From Hevea brasiliensis (Eukaryota > Streptophyta > Magnoliopsida > Malpighiales > Euphorbiaceae): DNA of 64,000 bases. Below the pieces are notes generated by a model. It was not told the origin of the DNA and made no database searches. It saw nothing but the letters and a program-made list of their open reading frames with translations. The position numbers were made by a program, and so were the translations under genes. Where the stretch lies: NCBI RefSeq assembly GCF_030052815.1, contig NC_079504.1, positions 83,813,309-83,877,308 of the forward strand, written 5' to 3'. Below are positions 49,160 to 60,850 of the stretch, piece after piece (within the stretch, counting starts at the first letter, position 1; each line of letters begins with the position of its first letter).

Positions 49160-49723
49160 CTTATGCTAAATTTTGAGATTTCGCCGGGTATATTGAGTAT
49201 ACCATATTTTGTAGTTTTTGTTGTAATGTATGTGCTCTGTATGTATATATGGTACTTGGTCTTGAGCAGTTGTAAACTAAAATTGTAAATTATTTTGGCC
49301 TGTAAAAATATTGTGACATATTTCTCTATCTCAGCTTTTGGAAACATTGGAAAATTGTTGCTGATTTGAGTTGACAAATGTTAAGAAATTTATTGTGTTG
49401 AACTATTATTGGAGTTTGGGATTAAAGAAATAAATATTGAAAGTGCCTTTTACAGGTTTTTGAAGAACTGTTTTATTCAAAATATAGATGGCACTCTACC
49501 AAAATTTTTATAGAAATTACTGATACTCAGATTTGTTATTTGGGTTCACTTCAAAAAAAAAAAAATTAACACCTATCAAAAGTGCTCACCACTATAAAAA
49601 GAAATAAGAAAATGTTTAAAATCCCTTGTAGCGTATTTAATGAGTTATCAGTAGGCAAAGTTGGTAATTCATTAGGTATACTACGAGATCATGCCATGCC
49701 TTATAGAAGGGTTAGGTGTGACA
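49160..49723 (+). repeat. Old chromovirus 5' LTR, piece 3
   Basis: Begins with CTTAT, the right target duplication of the Ogre, and continues the LTR to GTTAGGTGTGACA. It aligns with the last ~550 bp of the A1 and A2 LTRs. Confidence 0.9.
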
Positions 49724-49731
49724 TGTTTTAG

Positions 49732-49743
49732 TGGTATCAGAGC
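49732..49743 (+). other. Primer-binding site of the old chromovirus
   Basis: TGGTATCAGAGC eight bases after the LTR end, as in A1 and A2. Confidence 0.92.
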
Positions 49744-49912
49744 TAGTTTTGAAATTCTATTTTGACCTATAATTTGAATGTTCTTTCTTCATAGTACAAT
49801 TGCTCAATGTCATGGTTTGATACATACAGTACATTACATTATAAATATGCACTAGCAAGAGGAAATCTCCTTGTGTTATTTGTTCAGGAGGTTTAAGATC
49901 CTTTAATTGATT

Positions 49913-51100
49913 ATGAGAAAAGGGGACCATTCCGTCGATCAATCAATAGAGGCTGAGGTACAAGGGGAAGCCCCAGCCCTTCACAATGTGAGTGGATCAT
50001 CCGCACTAGCCCCCTCAATACCGCAGTTCCCTACTCAGTTTGCTCAGCAGATAGCTGTAATGTTCCAACAGATGGCTGGTAACATGCCTACTCAAGCCCC
50101 ACTGCAAACACCAGTGGTACAACCACAGCCTTCAGCTAGGCAGTATGACAAGCTAATTAAATATGGGGCTACTGAGTTCAAGGGGACAGTAGATCCACTA
50201 GAGGCAGAACAATGGTTAGAGAGAATGGATAGGGTGTTCAAGAAACTACACTGTGCAGAGGAGCTTAAATATGACTGGTGGAAAACCATTCCTCATAGTT
50301 TAGTGGAACCTCCAGTACTAACCTGGGATGACTTTCAGCGGGAGTTTAGACAAAAATATGTCCCAGATGCCTATGTGGACCAGAAGCTATAGGAGTTCTT
50401 AAGTCTGAAACAGGGAAATAGGCTAGTGACATAATATGTAAGGGAGTTTTCCTGCCTGAGCCACTATGCAGAAAGTCTCCTTTCTACTAGCAGGGAAAGA
50501 TATAAGAGGTTTGAAACTGGATTAAAGCCTAGTATTAGACTACAAGTGGTCAGATTCTTCTCTGAGCTTATTTCTCAAGCATTGGAATTAGAAAGAATCG
50601 AGTCAGAAGCAGCCCCAAAGAAAAAGAAATAAGAGAAGACAGAAAAAGAGAAAGAGGGGAAGTCAGTAGATCAGAGTTTCAGTGGTCCTCCTAGAAAGAG
50701 AAAGAACTTTGGGGGACACAGCAAAGGTGGTAAAAAGTTCGGTAGGGGAAGATTTTCAGGACAAAAACCTCCTCCATCTGGTTAGAAAACTACCAGAAGT
50801 TCCTACCCTCCTTGCCAATGTGAAACTTGTGGTAGAAATCATGGTGGGGTATGTTATAAGGCCACAGCAGCCTGTTATAATTGTGGAGGCATAGGACACT
50901 TTGCCAAAAACTGCACCAGTGCCCGTAGAGTTGGGCCACCTCCTACTACTGCAGAAGGGTCAGTTCAGAATCCTGCCACCAGAGGTTCACAACCACTTAG
51001 CAGAAGTAAAGGAAGAGGTAGAGGTAGCTCAGCAGGCAGCTAAGGCACAGTGAATCAATAAGAGGAAGGCAGTGCTCCAGTCAGAGTCTACGCAATGAGA
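49913..51100 (+). pseudogene. gag: Old chromovirus gag
   Basis: Starts at the ATG at 49913 (MRKGDHSVDQ), closely similar to A2 gag. Relative to A2 it lacks roughly a dozen residues just before YDWWKTIPHSL (about 50270), including the LLQGDA segment. Several in-frame stops follow (near 50390, 50432, 50630, 50785). A CCHC knuckle, CYNCGGIGHFAKNC, lies at about 50875-50915, followed by an arginine-glycine tail. It cannot make a full protein. Confidence 0.88.
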
Positions 51101-51501
51101 CAGAGAGAAGAGGCTAAGACATATGATATTGTGGCTGTTACCTTCTCAACTTTTAATCAAGATGTGTTTGTGTTATTTGATCCGGGTTCTACCCATTCCT
51201 ATGTGAGTACTAGCATCATTAATTGCATTGCTATTCTGTGTTTAAAAATGGACTTTGAGGTGCTAGTAACAAGTCCGTTATGACAAGAGGTCAGGGCAAT
51301 AGAATGTATAGGGATTGTCCTTTGGTGATCCAAGGACATACCTTTATATCTGATCTCATTGAAATGCCCTTTAGAGATTATGATATAATCTTGGGCATGG
51401 ATTGGTTAGCCAGGCATCACGCCATGATTGACTGTAGACTGAAGACAGACACTTTTGGTCTCCCTCAGTACAATGATGTGGTAATACATGGGGAGAGGTA
51501 G
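51101..51501 (+). pseudogene. pro: Old chromovirus protease
   Basis: The aspartic protease active site reads LFDPGSTHSYV near 51170-51205, followed by the C-terminal IILGMDWLARHHAMIDC block in a shifted frame at 51385-51435. A stop at 51281 and the frame change show decay. Confidence 0.82.
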
Positions 51502-51543
51502 CTATTTCCATCAAACATCATTTCGGTTGCACTAGCAAGAAAA

Positions 51544-52985
51544 ATGATAAGAAAGGGGTGTGAAGCATACTTGGCACATGTGGTAGACACCCAAGTGGGG
51601 AGTCCAAAATCAAGGGACATCCCTATAGTATATGACTTTCCAGATGTGTTTCCTGATGAATTGTCAGGATTACCTCCAAAGAGAGAAGTGCAGTTTGAGA
51701 TTAATGTTATGCCTAATGTGGATCCAATCTCCATAACACCATACCGAATGGCACCAGCAAAGTTGAAGGAGTTAAAGGTACAGTTGCAGCAACTACTTGA
51801 AAAGGGCTTCATCTGCCCTAGTGTGTCACCTTGGGGAGCACCAGTATTGTTTATTAAGAAGAAAGATGGCACTCTCCGCTTATGTATTGACTACTGGCAG
51901 TTGAATAAGATAACAATAAAGAACAGATATCCATTGCCTCACATTGATGATCTGTTTGATCAGTTGAAGGGTGCAGCTGTATTCTCCAAAATTGATTTGC
52001 GATATGGTTATTATCAGTTGAAAGTGCAAGAGCAAAGTATTCCAAAAACTGCTTTCAGAACTCAATATGGCCACTATGAGTTTCTAGTAATGCCATTCGG
52101 GTTAACTAATGCTCCAGCTGCTTTTATGGATCTGATGAACACTATCTTCAGACCATATCTCGAAAAATTTGTAGTGGTGTTTATTGATGATATTTTGATA
52201 TATTCGAGGAATGCAGAGGAGCATGACAGACATCTGCGGATTGTACTACAAACCTTAAGGGAGAAACAACTATACGCCAAATTGTCAAAATGTGAATTTT
52301 GGCTGAAAGAAATCTCTTTCTTAGGACATGTTGTGTCAGCTGAAGGGATCGAGGTAGATTTCAACAAGGTAGAAGCTATCCTTAATTAGAAGCCACCCAA
52401 GAATATCATAGAAATTCGCAGTTTTCTGGGTTTAGTTGGATATTACCGCGAATTTGTGAAAGGGTTTTCTATGTTGGCTTCTCCACTGACCAAGCTACTT
52501 CGAAAAGATGTGAAATTTCAGTGGATGGATAAATGGCAGCAGAGTTTTGATGAGTTGAAGAGGTGTTTGACTAAAGCTGCAGTCCTTACTTTACCTACAC
52601 CAGGTAAAGAATACACAGTTTATAGTGATGCTTCTCACAATGGTTTAGGCTGTGTACTGATGCAAGATTGAAATGTCATTGCTTATGCATCATGCCAGCT
52701 GAAACCCCATGAGGGGAACTATCTGACACATAACTTATAGCTAGCAGCTATTATTTTTGCTCTGAAGATCTGGAGACACTACTTGTATGGGGAGAAATGC
52801 TACATTTACACAGATCACAAGAGCTTGAAGTAATTGTGCACCCAGAAGGAATTGAATTTGAGGCAGAGGAGATGATTAGAACTGATTAAAGACTATGATT
52901 GCTTAATAGACTATCAGCCAGGGAAAGCAAATGTGGTGCTGACGCCTTAAGTCATAAGACTATGACAAGTCTCAGAGTTTTTCCT
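51544..52985 (+). pseudogene. pol: Old chromovirus reverse transcriptase and RNase H
   Basis: In the longest open piece (281 codons from 51544): [20 protein letters not shown] (an expected Arg is Trp), [17 protein letters not shown] and the catalytic FIDD at 213-216. A TAG at 52387 breaks the link to the connection domain ([16 protein letters not shown]). RNase H begins with [14 protein letters not shown] (~52620), and more stops follow at about 52669, 52738 and 52831. The lineage is Tekay/Del-like by overall motif pattern. Confidence 0.9.
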
Positions 52986-53039
52986 TTGTCCATGGCACAT
53001 GAGTTGAAAGCACAACATGCCAGTTTAGAGATTGATGAT

Positions 53040-54424
53040 GAGGGACAGACAATAGTTGCATGGCATGTATAGCCAGTGTTGATTGATCAGATCATTTCAG
53101 AATGATGAAAAATATCATAAGCTACTGAAAGAAGTCCAGCAGGGCAAGAAACCTGAATTCTTTGTGAGAGATAATGGTTTATTGCTACATCAGGGTAGAA
53201 TGTGCATTCCTAATGATGTGGAATTGAGATAAATCATTATGAAGGAAGCACATGAGTCTCCTTGCTATGCACGCTGGTGCAACTAAAATGTACAGAGGGC
53301 TAAAAGAGCATTACTGGCGGATGAGTATGAAAAGGGATGTAGCTGATTTTGTCTCCAAATGCCTAACTTGTCAGCAAGTAAAGGCAAAACATTAAGTACC
53401 AGCTGGTTTGTTACATCCATTGCCAATACCAGAGTGGAAATGGGAAAGGATAACTATGGATTTTTTTATGGGACTTCCGAGGACACAGAATAGTCATGAT
53501 GCAGTATGGGTTATAATTGACAGACTGACCAAGTCTGCTCACTTTCTGCTAGTTCGGATGGACTATAGCCTGAAAAGTTTGGCCAGATTGTACATAGATG
53601 AGATTGTAAGGCTACATGGAGTGCCAGTATCGATTGTATCTGACAGAGATCCTAGATTCACTTCTAGATTCTGGGGTAGTCTTTAGAGAGCCCTAGGAAC
53701 TAGATTGAACTTTAGCATGGCATTCCACCTACAGACAGATAGCCAGTCTGAGAGGGTAATTCAGATCTTGGAGGATGTGCTATGAGCTTGTGTGATTGAG
53801 TTTGAAGGTAGTTGGGATACACACTTGCCTTTGATTGAGTTTGCTTATAACAACAGCTACCAATCAAGCATTGGGATGCCTCCATATGAAGCTTTGTATG
53901 GCAGAAAGTGCAGAACTCCCCTTTGTTAGGATGAAGTAGGTGAAAGGAAGATGATTGGGCCAGAAATTATTCAGCAGACAGAGGAAAAGATCAGATTGAT
54001 CAGAGATAAACTCAAGGCTGCATCAGACTGTCAGAAGTCCTATGTTGATCTGAAGAGAAGAGATATTGAATATACAGTGGGTAATAAGGTATTCCTCAAA
54101 GTTTCTCCTTGGAAGAGGATTATGAGATTTGGCAGAAAGGGGAAATTGAGTCCTCGTTTCATCAGACCGTATGAGGTTCTGGAAAGAGCGGGTCCTTTGG
54201 CATATCGGTTAGCATTACCTCCAGAGCTAGAAAGGATACACAGTGTCTTTCATGTGTCCATGTGAAGGAGGTACAGATCTGATCCATCTCATGTTCTATC
54301 AGTTGAAGAGATTGAGATAAATCCAGACCTTTCATATGAAGAAGAACCATAGAGATTCTGGCACATGAGGTGAAGCAGCTAAGGAACAAATAGATACCCT
54401 TGGTGAAAGTGCTGTGGAACCATT
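53040..54424 (+). pseudogene. int: Old chromovirus integrase and truncated chromodomain
   Basis: Zinc-module remnants end CLTCQQVKAKH near 53395. The core keeps [10 protein letters not shown] (~53458), [12 protein letters not shown] (~53640) and QSERVIQ (~53745), the three acidic positions of integrase. Stops lie at about 53685, 53783, 53926 and 54264. The C-terminal part (GKLSPRFIRPYEVLERAGPL) is followed by a chromodomain-like tail, IPLVKVLW (~54395-54417), where the copia LTR cuts in. Chromovirus chromodomains bind heterochromatin marks, which fits insertion into repeats. Confidence 0.87.
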
Positions 54425-55341
54425 TGTTAGTAGTATGTCCTAGACCATATCATTTAGTATGTAACTTGTATATATTTTTATTAATCAAAGGCATTTCCAC
54501 TTTTCTGCTTACATAATATATTTATGTGTTATAGAAAAGGTCCATTGATATTTTGTTAGAAATATTATTCTTAAGTTGTTAAGAATATGAGTGATAATAT
54601 TTCTAGCACAAAGTATCATAAATAGGTTCACAATCGAGGATGCATCATAATAAGGACATGACTTATCCAGAAAGATTGTATTCATGTTTGTTCCCAAGTT
54701 ATTTATATGAGATATAAATAAGATGGAATGGTGAGTCTCATGCCATATAACAAACATGATAGGCACTTATAAATGATAAGTAGGCCGAACCAGTGACACT
54801 TATGACAAGCACATGGAGTTTACTCTTATCAATGTTTTGTCATAAATCATATCAGTGCATATAATCTTTAGACCTGAGATAGCACAGTTATCTTGTATAT
54901 AGGTAGTTTGAGTTTGATACTGCTTTCATACTTGTACTATGTATGGGTATATGGGCATCTGTTGGCTCCTACTAGTTATATATGGAGGTAGGTGTTGATC
55001 AAGATGGAATCTGTTCCTCTAAGTAAATAGAGATAAAATCCTATGTTCATTTAATTGTTCTTGATGTTTCAAGTTCCTGGCCAGGACAGATAGATTTATT
55101 CAGAAAAGAGTTTCTAATGAGAAAATCTTTTAATCAAGAAATGGAATTAAAAGAGAACATATTATTCATAGCAAATGGAGTTTGACATAAACTATGACTC
55201 CAGCTTGAGTTGGGATTTTGTAACAGAGAGATTCTAGTGCATGGTAACATATGATTATAGGTTTATTTAAGGTAAACCTTATTACTAATTGGGTGGCCAT
55301 GGCATGCTATGCTAGGTGTTAACCATGGTCTATGAGGTTCA
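54425..55341 (+). repeat. First copia LTR (copia-a), first 917 bp
   Basis: Starts TGTTAGTAGTATG and aligns with the first 917 bp of 55342-57448, then stops at GTTCA exactly where the next element begins. It is the left part of an older copy of the same family that inserted in the chromodomain. The rest should lie right of the window. Confidence 0.85.
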
Positions 55342-57448
55342 TGTTAGTAGTATGCCCTAGAGCATATCATTTAGTATGTATCTTGTATATATTTTTAATA
55401 ATAAAAGGCATTTCCACTTTTCCGTTTACATAATATATTTATGTGTAATAGAAAAGGTCCATTGATATTTTGTTAGAAATATTATTCTTAAGTTGTTAAG
55501 AATATGAGTGACAATATTTCTAGTACAAAGTATCATAAATAGGTTCACAATCGAGGATACTTCATAATAAGGACATGACTTATCTAGAAAGATTGTATTC
55601 ATATTTGTTCCCAAGTTATTTATATGAGATATAAATAAGATGGAATGGTGAGTCTCATGCCATATAACAAATATGATAGGCACTTATAAATGATAAGTAG
55701 GCCGAACCAGTGACACTTATGACAAGCACATGGAGTTTACTCTTGTCAATGTTTTGTCATAAATCATATCGATGCATATAATCTTTAGACACGAGATAGC
55801 ACAATTATCTTGTATATAGGTAGTTTGAGTTTGATACTGCTTTCATACTTGTACTATGTATGGGTATATGGGCATGTGTTGGCTCCTGCTAGTTATATAT
55901 GGAGGTAGGTGTTGATCAAGATGGAATCTGTTCCTCTAAGTAAATAGAGTCAAAATCCTATGTTCATTTAATTGTTCTTGATGTTTCAAGTTCCTGGCCA
56001 GGACAGATAGATTTATTCAGAAAAGAGTTTCTGATGAGAAAAATCTTTTAATCAAGAATTGGAATTAAAAGAGAACATAATATTCATAGCAAATGGAGTT
56101 TGACATAAACCATGACTCGGCTTGAGTTGGGATTTTGTATGAGAGAGATTCTAGTGCATGGTAACATATGATTATAGGTTCATTTAAGGTAAATCTTATT
56201 ACTAATTGGGTGGCCATGGCATGCTATGCTAGGTGTTAACCATGGTCTATGAGGTTCATAAAATGATTTAGAGAAATCATTTATGGTAAGAAAGAGTTCT
56301 GATGATATTAAGAGTTGATATCATGTCTCATTGCCAATTAGTGATGAGCCTAGTAAGTCACACACATACACAAGTTATCACCTATTTAAATATGATTTAA
56401 TTAATTAATTAAAGAGTTTAATTGATTAATTAAATAGATTTGGTTTGCAATTAAATTGCAAAGTCCCTAGCATGACTTGAAACCAAATCTAGATTATTGG
56501 ATGTGTAGTATAAATTAAATTTATATTTAAAGTGTTTAAATATGAATTTAATTGATAAGAAATTAATTAATAGAGATTAATTAATTAATTTATATTTGAT
56601 ATAAATTAATTAGAAGAAGAAAATAATTATTTTGGGTTAAGAACTCAAAATTAAGACACAGGGGCATTTTGGTCATTTTGCAGTGTGACACGTGGCACCA
56701 TGAGATGGTGACACATGGCATAACACATAAGCTTGCCAAATATTTTTTTAATCATGTAAGATGATTAAAATCAAGATTAAATATAGGTTTGACACTTGGC
56801 ACAATGTGATTGGGTCACTTAAACCTAGAGCTAATCAAAAGGTGACATGTGGCTAGGGTTTAATGTGTTAACCTAGCTATTTAAGTGGGGTTATGAAAAG
56901 AAAACACAACCAGCAGCCTCTCCTCTCATATGTCACGCCACTTTGAGCCTCTCCAGCTATTTCTCTTCATCTCTCATCAATTCAAAGAGATTAGCCATCA
57001 ATCTCTTGAATTACGAACACTAGAAATTGTTTCTAGTGTCCTGTTTACATCTTTAGTCTCTTAAAAGGCAGAACTTGAATTTCTAATTAATAGAAAAGGC
57101 TTTAGAAGCTGTTCAAGGGCTGCCATAGGTGTTCTTGGTGTGGACAAGCTAGAGGGACAACATCTGGTGTCCTGAAGACGAATCTCAAAGGCGCAGACAC
57201 GCTGCAGCACATCAAGAGGTTAGTGTAATCGTTCTTGATTTAATCTAGGGTTCTAAAATTAATTTGATTAATTTTAAAATCTTAAATGGCAAATACAGAT
57301 CCAAAAACATATTAAAAGAGTTTTAATATGTTGTTTATCATTGAAATTAAATAGATAAAAATAAATATTGCATGGTGCATGTGACCCTAGGTGAAAATTT
57401 TTGAATTCAATGGTATAATCTTGTGTTTTTCACGCTTCCGTTCCTTCA
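55342..57448 (+). repeat. copia-b 5' LTR
   Basis: TGTTAGTAGTATG to CGTTCCTTCA. A TATA-like TATTTAAG at 56878-56885 precedes a CT-rich leader (from about 56905) that ends in an AGAG|GTTAGT splice donor at 57218/57219. TTAATTAA-rich tracts lie at 56398-56620. Confidence 0.92.
56878..56885 (+). promoter_or_regulatory. Likely copia-b promoter TATA element
   Basis: TATTTAAG about 30 bp before a pyrimidine-rich leader typical of plant transcripts. Confidence 0.4.
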
Positions 57449-57450
57449 AT

Positions 57451-57463
57451 TGGTATCAGAGCC
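57451..57463 (+). other. copia-b primer-binding site
   Basis: TGGTATCAGAGCC two bases after the LTR end, complementary to initiator tRNA-Met. Confidence 0.93.
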
Positions 57464-57711
57464 ACTATATTTGCCATTTAGATTGTTGATTATATAATTT
57501 AATTGTGTGTTTGATCATGAGATCAAGAGATTCATTGCTGGTTGGATCATGAGATGTGGCGTCACACATGGTGAAGCCACCAATCGTAGCGGCAACAATG
57601 GTTCAATGGGTGGTTCAAGGTTTGGCTTTTAATTCTGCAATTGTTGTATGATCTAAGGCCTATTCTTTGACTAATTAAAGTGTTTAATTAGTAGTTTTAA
57701 TTACACAATTA

Positions 57712-58058
57712 AATTATGATTCAAATCAGAATTTTAAAAAATTGTTTGAATGTGATTCAAATCTGAATTTTAAAAGTTGTTTGAATATGATTCAAATCTG
57801 AATTTTTAAAGTTGTTTGAATCATATTTAAATCTGATTTTTTAAAATTGATTCAATAAAATTCAGATCTGATTTTTTAAAAAATATTTGAATGTGATTCA
57901 AATCTGATTTTTTAAAAAATGTTTGAATGTGATTCAAATCTGAATTTTTGAAGTTGTTTGAATGTGATTCAAATCTGAATTTTTAAATTTGTTTGAATGA
58001 GATTCAAATCTGAATTTTTAAATTTATTTGAATCATATTCAAATCTGGATTTTTAAGT
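57712..58058. repeat. Degenerate tandem repeat in copia-b leader
   Basis: About ten units of ~32-42 bp built on TTTGAATGTGATTCAAATCTGA and poly-T/A spacers. Units contain the near-palindrome TTGAATNNNATTCAAA. Confidence 0.75.
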
Positions 58059-59210
58059 TGAATATGAGATATTCAATTTAATTTAAGTATGTATGTTTTA
58101 TTTAATTGTTAAATAGTGATATGCATGATGGATGATCATGGACTATAAAAGACCAATGTGATTGGATTTATTTCTTTTATGTTTCTTTGGGATTGTAAAT
58201 TAATTAATTTATTTTAATTTATTTTGGGCATGTATTATTAAGTTTGTAATATTTTTGGGTTGTAATTTCATTTATTTAAGTTCTTGTAAATTCGCCTTGG
58301 TATGCCAAGGATTACTATGTAATATTGGATTGCAAGAAGTTCAAGGAGGTCAAGAGCATTGGTGGGACCAGTGGGAGGAATTCAATATCAAGTGTTGATT
58401 ATGTACTCCTTCAGCAACTCTTGTAAAATGAATGAATGAAATGCACCTAGGATTTGCCTTTTTCAATTCTTGGTGGCTCGAGAATTGAATCCTTAGAAAG
58501 TCCATGATCATACCATATTTCTCGCTTATCCATGAATGCATGAGATGTATGGGAATGTATGCAATTATATGATATATGCATGCTAAATGGATAATGTGCA
58601 AAGTGAGACCTTAATAGTAATTAGGATGGCTATAAAATCTTCCAAACAAATGATTAAGTTGGAAATGCTATAATTAAAGTAATTATAACATAAGCCCTCC
58701 ATTGGGGCAATTATTTTAAGAAATTTTAAATAGTTGCATGAGATGCAATTAATTTAAGAGATTTTCTTAAGAATAATTGTTAAGCATGAGATGTTGTAAA
58801 TATGTAAATGGTTTGGTGGCCAATATTGGATGTACCTGAGGACATTAAACTTATTTGCATAATTACTGGCTCAATAGGATCAACTTAACTAATGCAAGAT
58901 AAGTCAATAATGGATGTACCTGAGATTTTGAGCATTAGGGGCTAGGTAAATGATTGAACCTCACATGAGATGTGATGGGCAAGGAGTTGCTCACTTATAG
59001 TTTATTGTAATTCCAATAATGGATGTACCTGAGGATGATCAATAGAATTATAAGAATTCAATCACCCACTAGAAATCCATCCAACTAGGATTTCCGTTTT
59101 CTACTTTGGAAGTGTAGGATTCGCTAAGTTAGTGGGAGGACCAATTTGATTAAAAGACCATAATCATTTTGGTTAAATACATGATACATTTACTAATTAA
59201 TCTGGTTATT
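58059..59210 (+). other. Rest of copia-b untranslated leader
   Basis: No supported gene. The phrase TGGATGTACCTGAG occurs three times (about 58827, 58912, 59019) in otherwise unrelated contexts. Confidence 0.55.
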
Positions 59211-59235
59211 TTCTGCAGTTAATTTTCTGATAAAA

Positions 59236-60090
59236 ATGAGCACAAAACAACCACCACAATCCAATATCCTTGCAAGCATACTTGATCACAACAGTTGACA
59301 GACCTAATCATGCGATTGGCTAAGAAATTTGAAACTTGTCTTGAACCTTGAACATATAGGATATGTTCTAGATTCAAATGTTCTGAGTCCCTTACCTCCA
59401 GAGGCCACACAAGAGGAACATGAAACTTTGGACAAGTGGAAGGAGCATGATATGAGAGCTAAGTGTTACATGCTTGCTTCTATGAGTAATGAGTTACAGA
59501 AGCAACATGAGAACATGCAGAGTGCGAGTGAGATCCTCCTTCACCTACAAGAGTTGTATGGTGAGCACAGCAGGAATGCTAGGTATGAGATATCTAAATA
59601 GTTATTCCGTATGAGGATGTTTGAGGGACAGAATGTTGGGGATCATGTCCACAAGATGATTCGGCTGATTGAGCAGTTGGAACATCTTGACTTCAACATG
59701 GATTTCCAACTACAAACGGATTTGATCCTTGATCCTTCCCGAGTCTTTTGGGAATTTTGTGACAAATTTCCATATGACTAAACAGAATGCACCTTAGCTG
59801 AATTACTCAACATGCTGATTATTGCCCAAAAGAATATGCCAGGCAATAAAGGAAAAGAGGTAGCTTTGGTTGCATCTTCTTCTGCTGGAAAGTCCAACAA
59901 GAAGAAGGGCAATAAGAAAAAGAAACCTCAGATTCCTGGTCCTTCTAAGAAAATAGCTAAACAGAAAAGGAAGACTAAAGCTGATGAAGGCAAAGGAAAG
60001 TGTTTCCACTGCCAGGAAAGTGTTTCCATTGCCAATAGGAAAGTATTTCCATTGCCGATGAAAGTGTTTCCATCGGCGAGTATAGCAATC
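59236..60090 (+). pseudogene. gag: copia-b gag
   Basis: ATG at 59236 (MSTKQPPQSN). A TGA near 59296 is followed by the copia gag core (LDKWKEHDMRAKCYMLASM, ILLHLQELYGEHSR). Further stops at 59599 and about 59779 are in the same frame. A lysine-rich linker leads to the first half of a zinc knuckle, KCFHCQ, at 59998. Its second half is replaced by about four copies of a ~20-bp unit (GTGTTTCCATTGCC...) to 60080. The C terminus is not functional. Confidence 0.82.
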
Positions 60091-60107
60091 TAAAAGAATA
60101 CAATGCC

Positions 60108-60850
60108 ATGGTGAAAACCAACTCAAGTTCAAAATATATTTGGCACTTAAGGTTATGTCATGTTGCAGAAGATAGGATTGCAAAATTGGAGAAAATGGGG
60201 ATTCTATCCTCATTGGGCTCTGAGCCTACTCCAACTTGTGAATCTTGCCTTCAAGGAAAAATGACTAGATCACCCTTTGTTGGACAAGGGCTAAAAGCTG
60301 AAAATATTTGGGAATTAATACATAGTGATGTATGTGGTCCGTTTAAAGAAATGGCTAAAGGGGGTTTTCATTATTTTATTACCTTCTTGATGATAAATCA
60401 AGGTTTGGGTATTTGTATTTGATGAAATACAAACATGAATCTTTTGAAAAGTTCAAAGAATTTAAATCAAGTAGAAAATCAAACAGAAAGAATATTAAAG
60501 TTCTTCGATCGGATCGTGGAGGTGAATATTTGAGTCTTGAATTTGATGAATACTTGAGAGAGCATGTCATTGTTTCTCGGTGACTCCTCCAGAACGCATA
60601 CAATTTGAATGGTGTATCTGAAAGGAGAAATCGTACCCTATTGGATATGGTACGTAGTATGATGAGCTATACTGATATGCCAATCTTTTTTTGGGGATTT
60701 GCATTAGAATCAGCTTTGTATATTCTGAATAGGATTCCATCAAAATTAGTTTCTTCCACACCTTATGAGATATGGCATGGAAGAAAACCAAGTCTTAAGC
60801 ATGTTAAGATTTGGGGTCGACTTATATCAAAATGTGAACAACGATAAATT
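60108..60850 (+). pseudogene. int: copia-b integrase (protease absent)
   Basis: Begins with the pre-integrase zinc module (WHLRLCHV ... CESCLQGK). The core has IHSDVCGPF, then after a frame change near 60390, LRSDRGGEYLSLEF, and after another, NGVSERRNRTLLDMVRSMM with the catalytic Glu. Only about 130 bp separate gag from this region, so the entire protease domain is deleted. Confidence 0.85.

Larger units (their letters stand above)
8256..54424 (+). mobile_element. Old Tekay/Del-like chromovirus, interrupted by later insertions
   Basis: Outermost element. Its 5' LTR is in pieces at 8256-9070, 12561-14488 and 49160-49723, followed by primer site, gag, protease, RT, RNase H and integrase up to a chromodomain cut at 54424. 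The pieces align in order with the LTRs of A1 and A2. Many in-frame stops show it is dead. The first ~240 bp of its LTR should lie left of A1, and its 3' end and 3' LTR right of the window. Confidence 0.88.
57219..59218 (+). other. Predicted 2.0-kb leader intron in copia-b
   Basis: Donor AAGAG|GTTAGT in the LTR and acceptor TTATTTTCTGCAG ending at 59218, 17 nt before the gag ATG at 59236. The intron would contain the LTR end, the primer site, the tandem repeats and many upstream ATGs. Confidence 0.5.

Noticed and set aside
51465..52367. Minus-strand ORFs opposite the old chromovirus RT
   Set aside because: Antisense shadows of the conserved RT frame.
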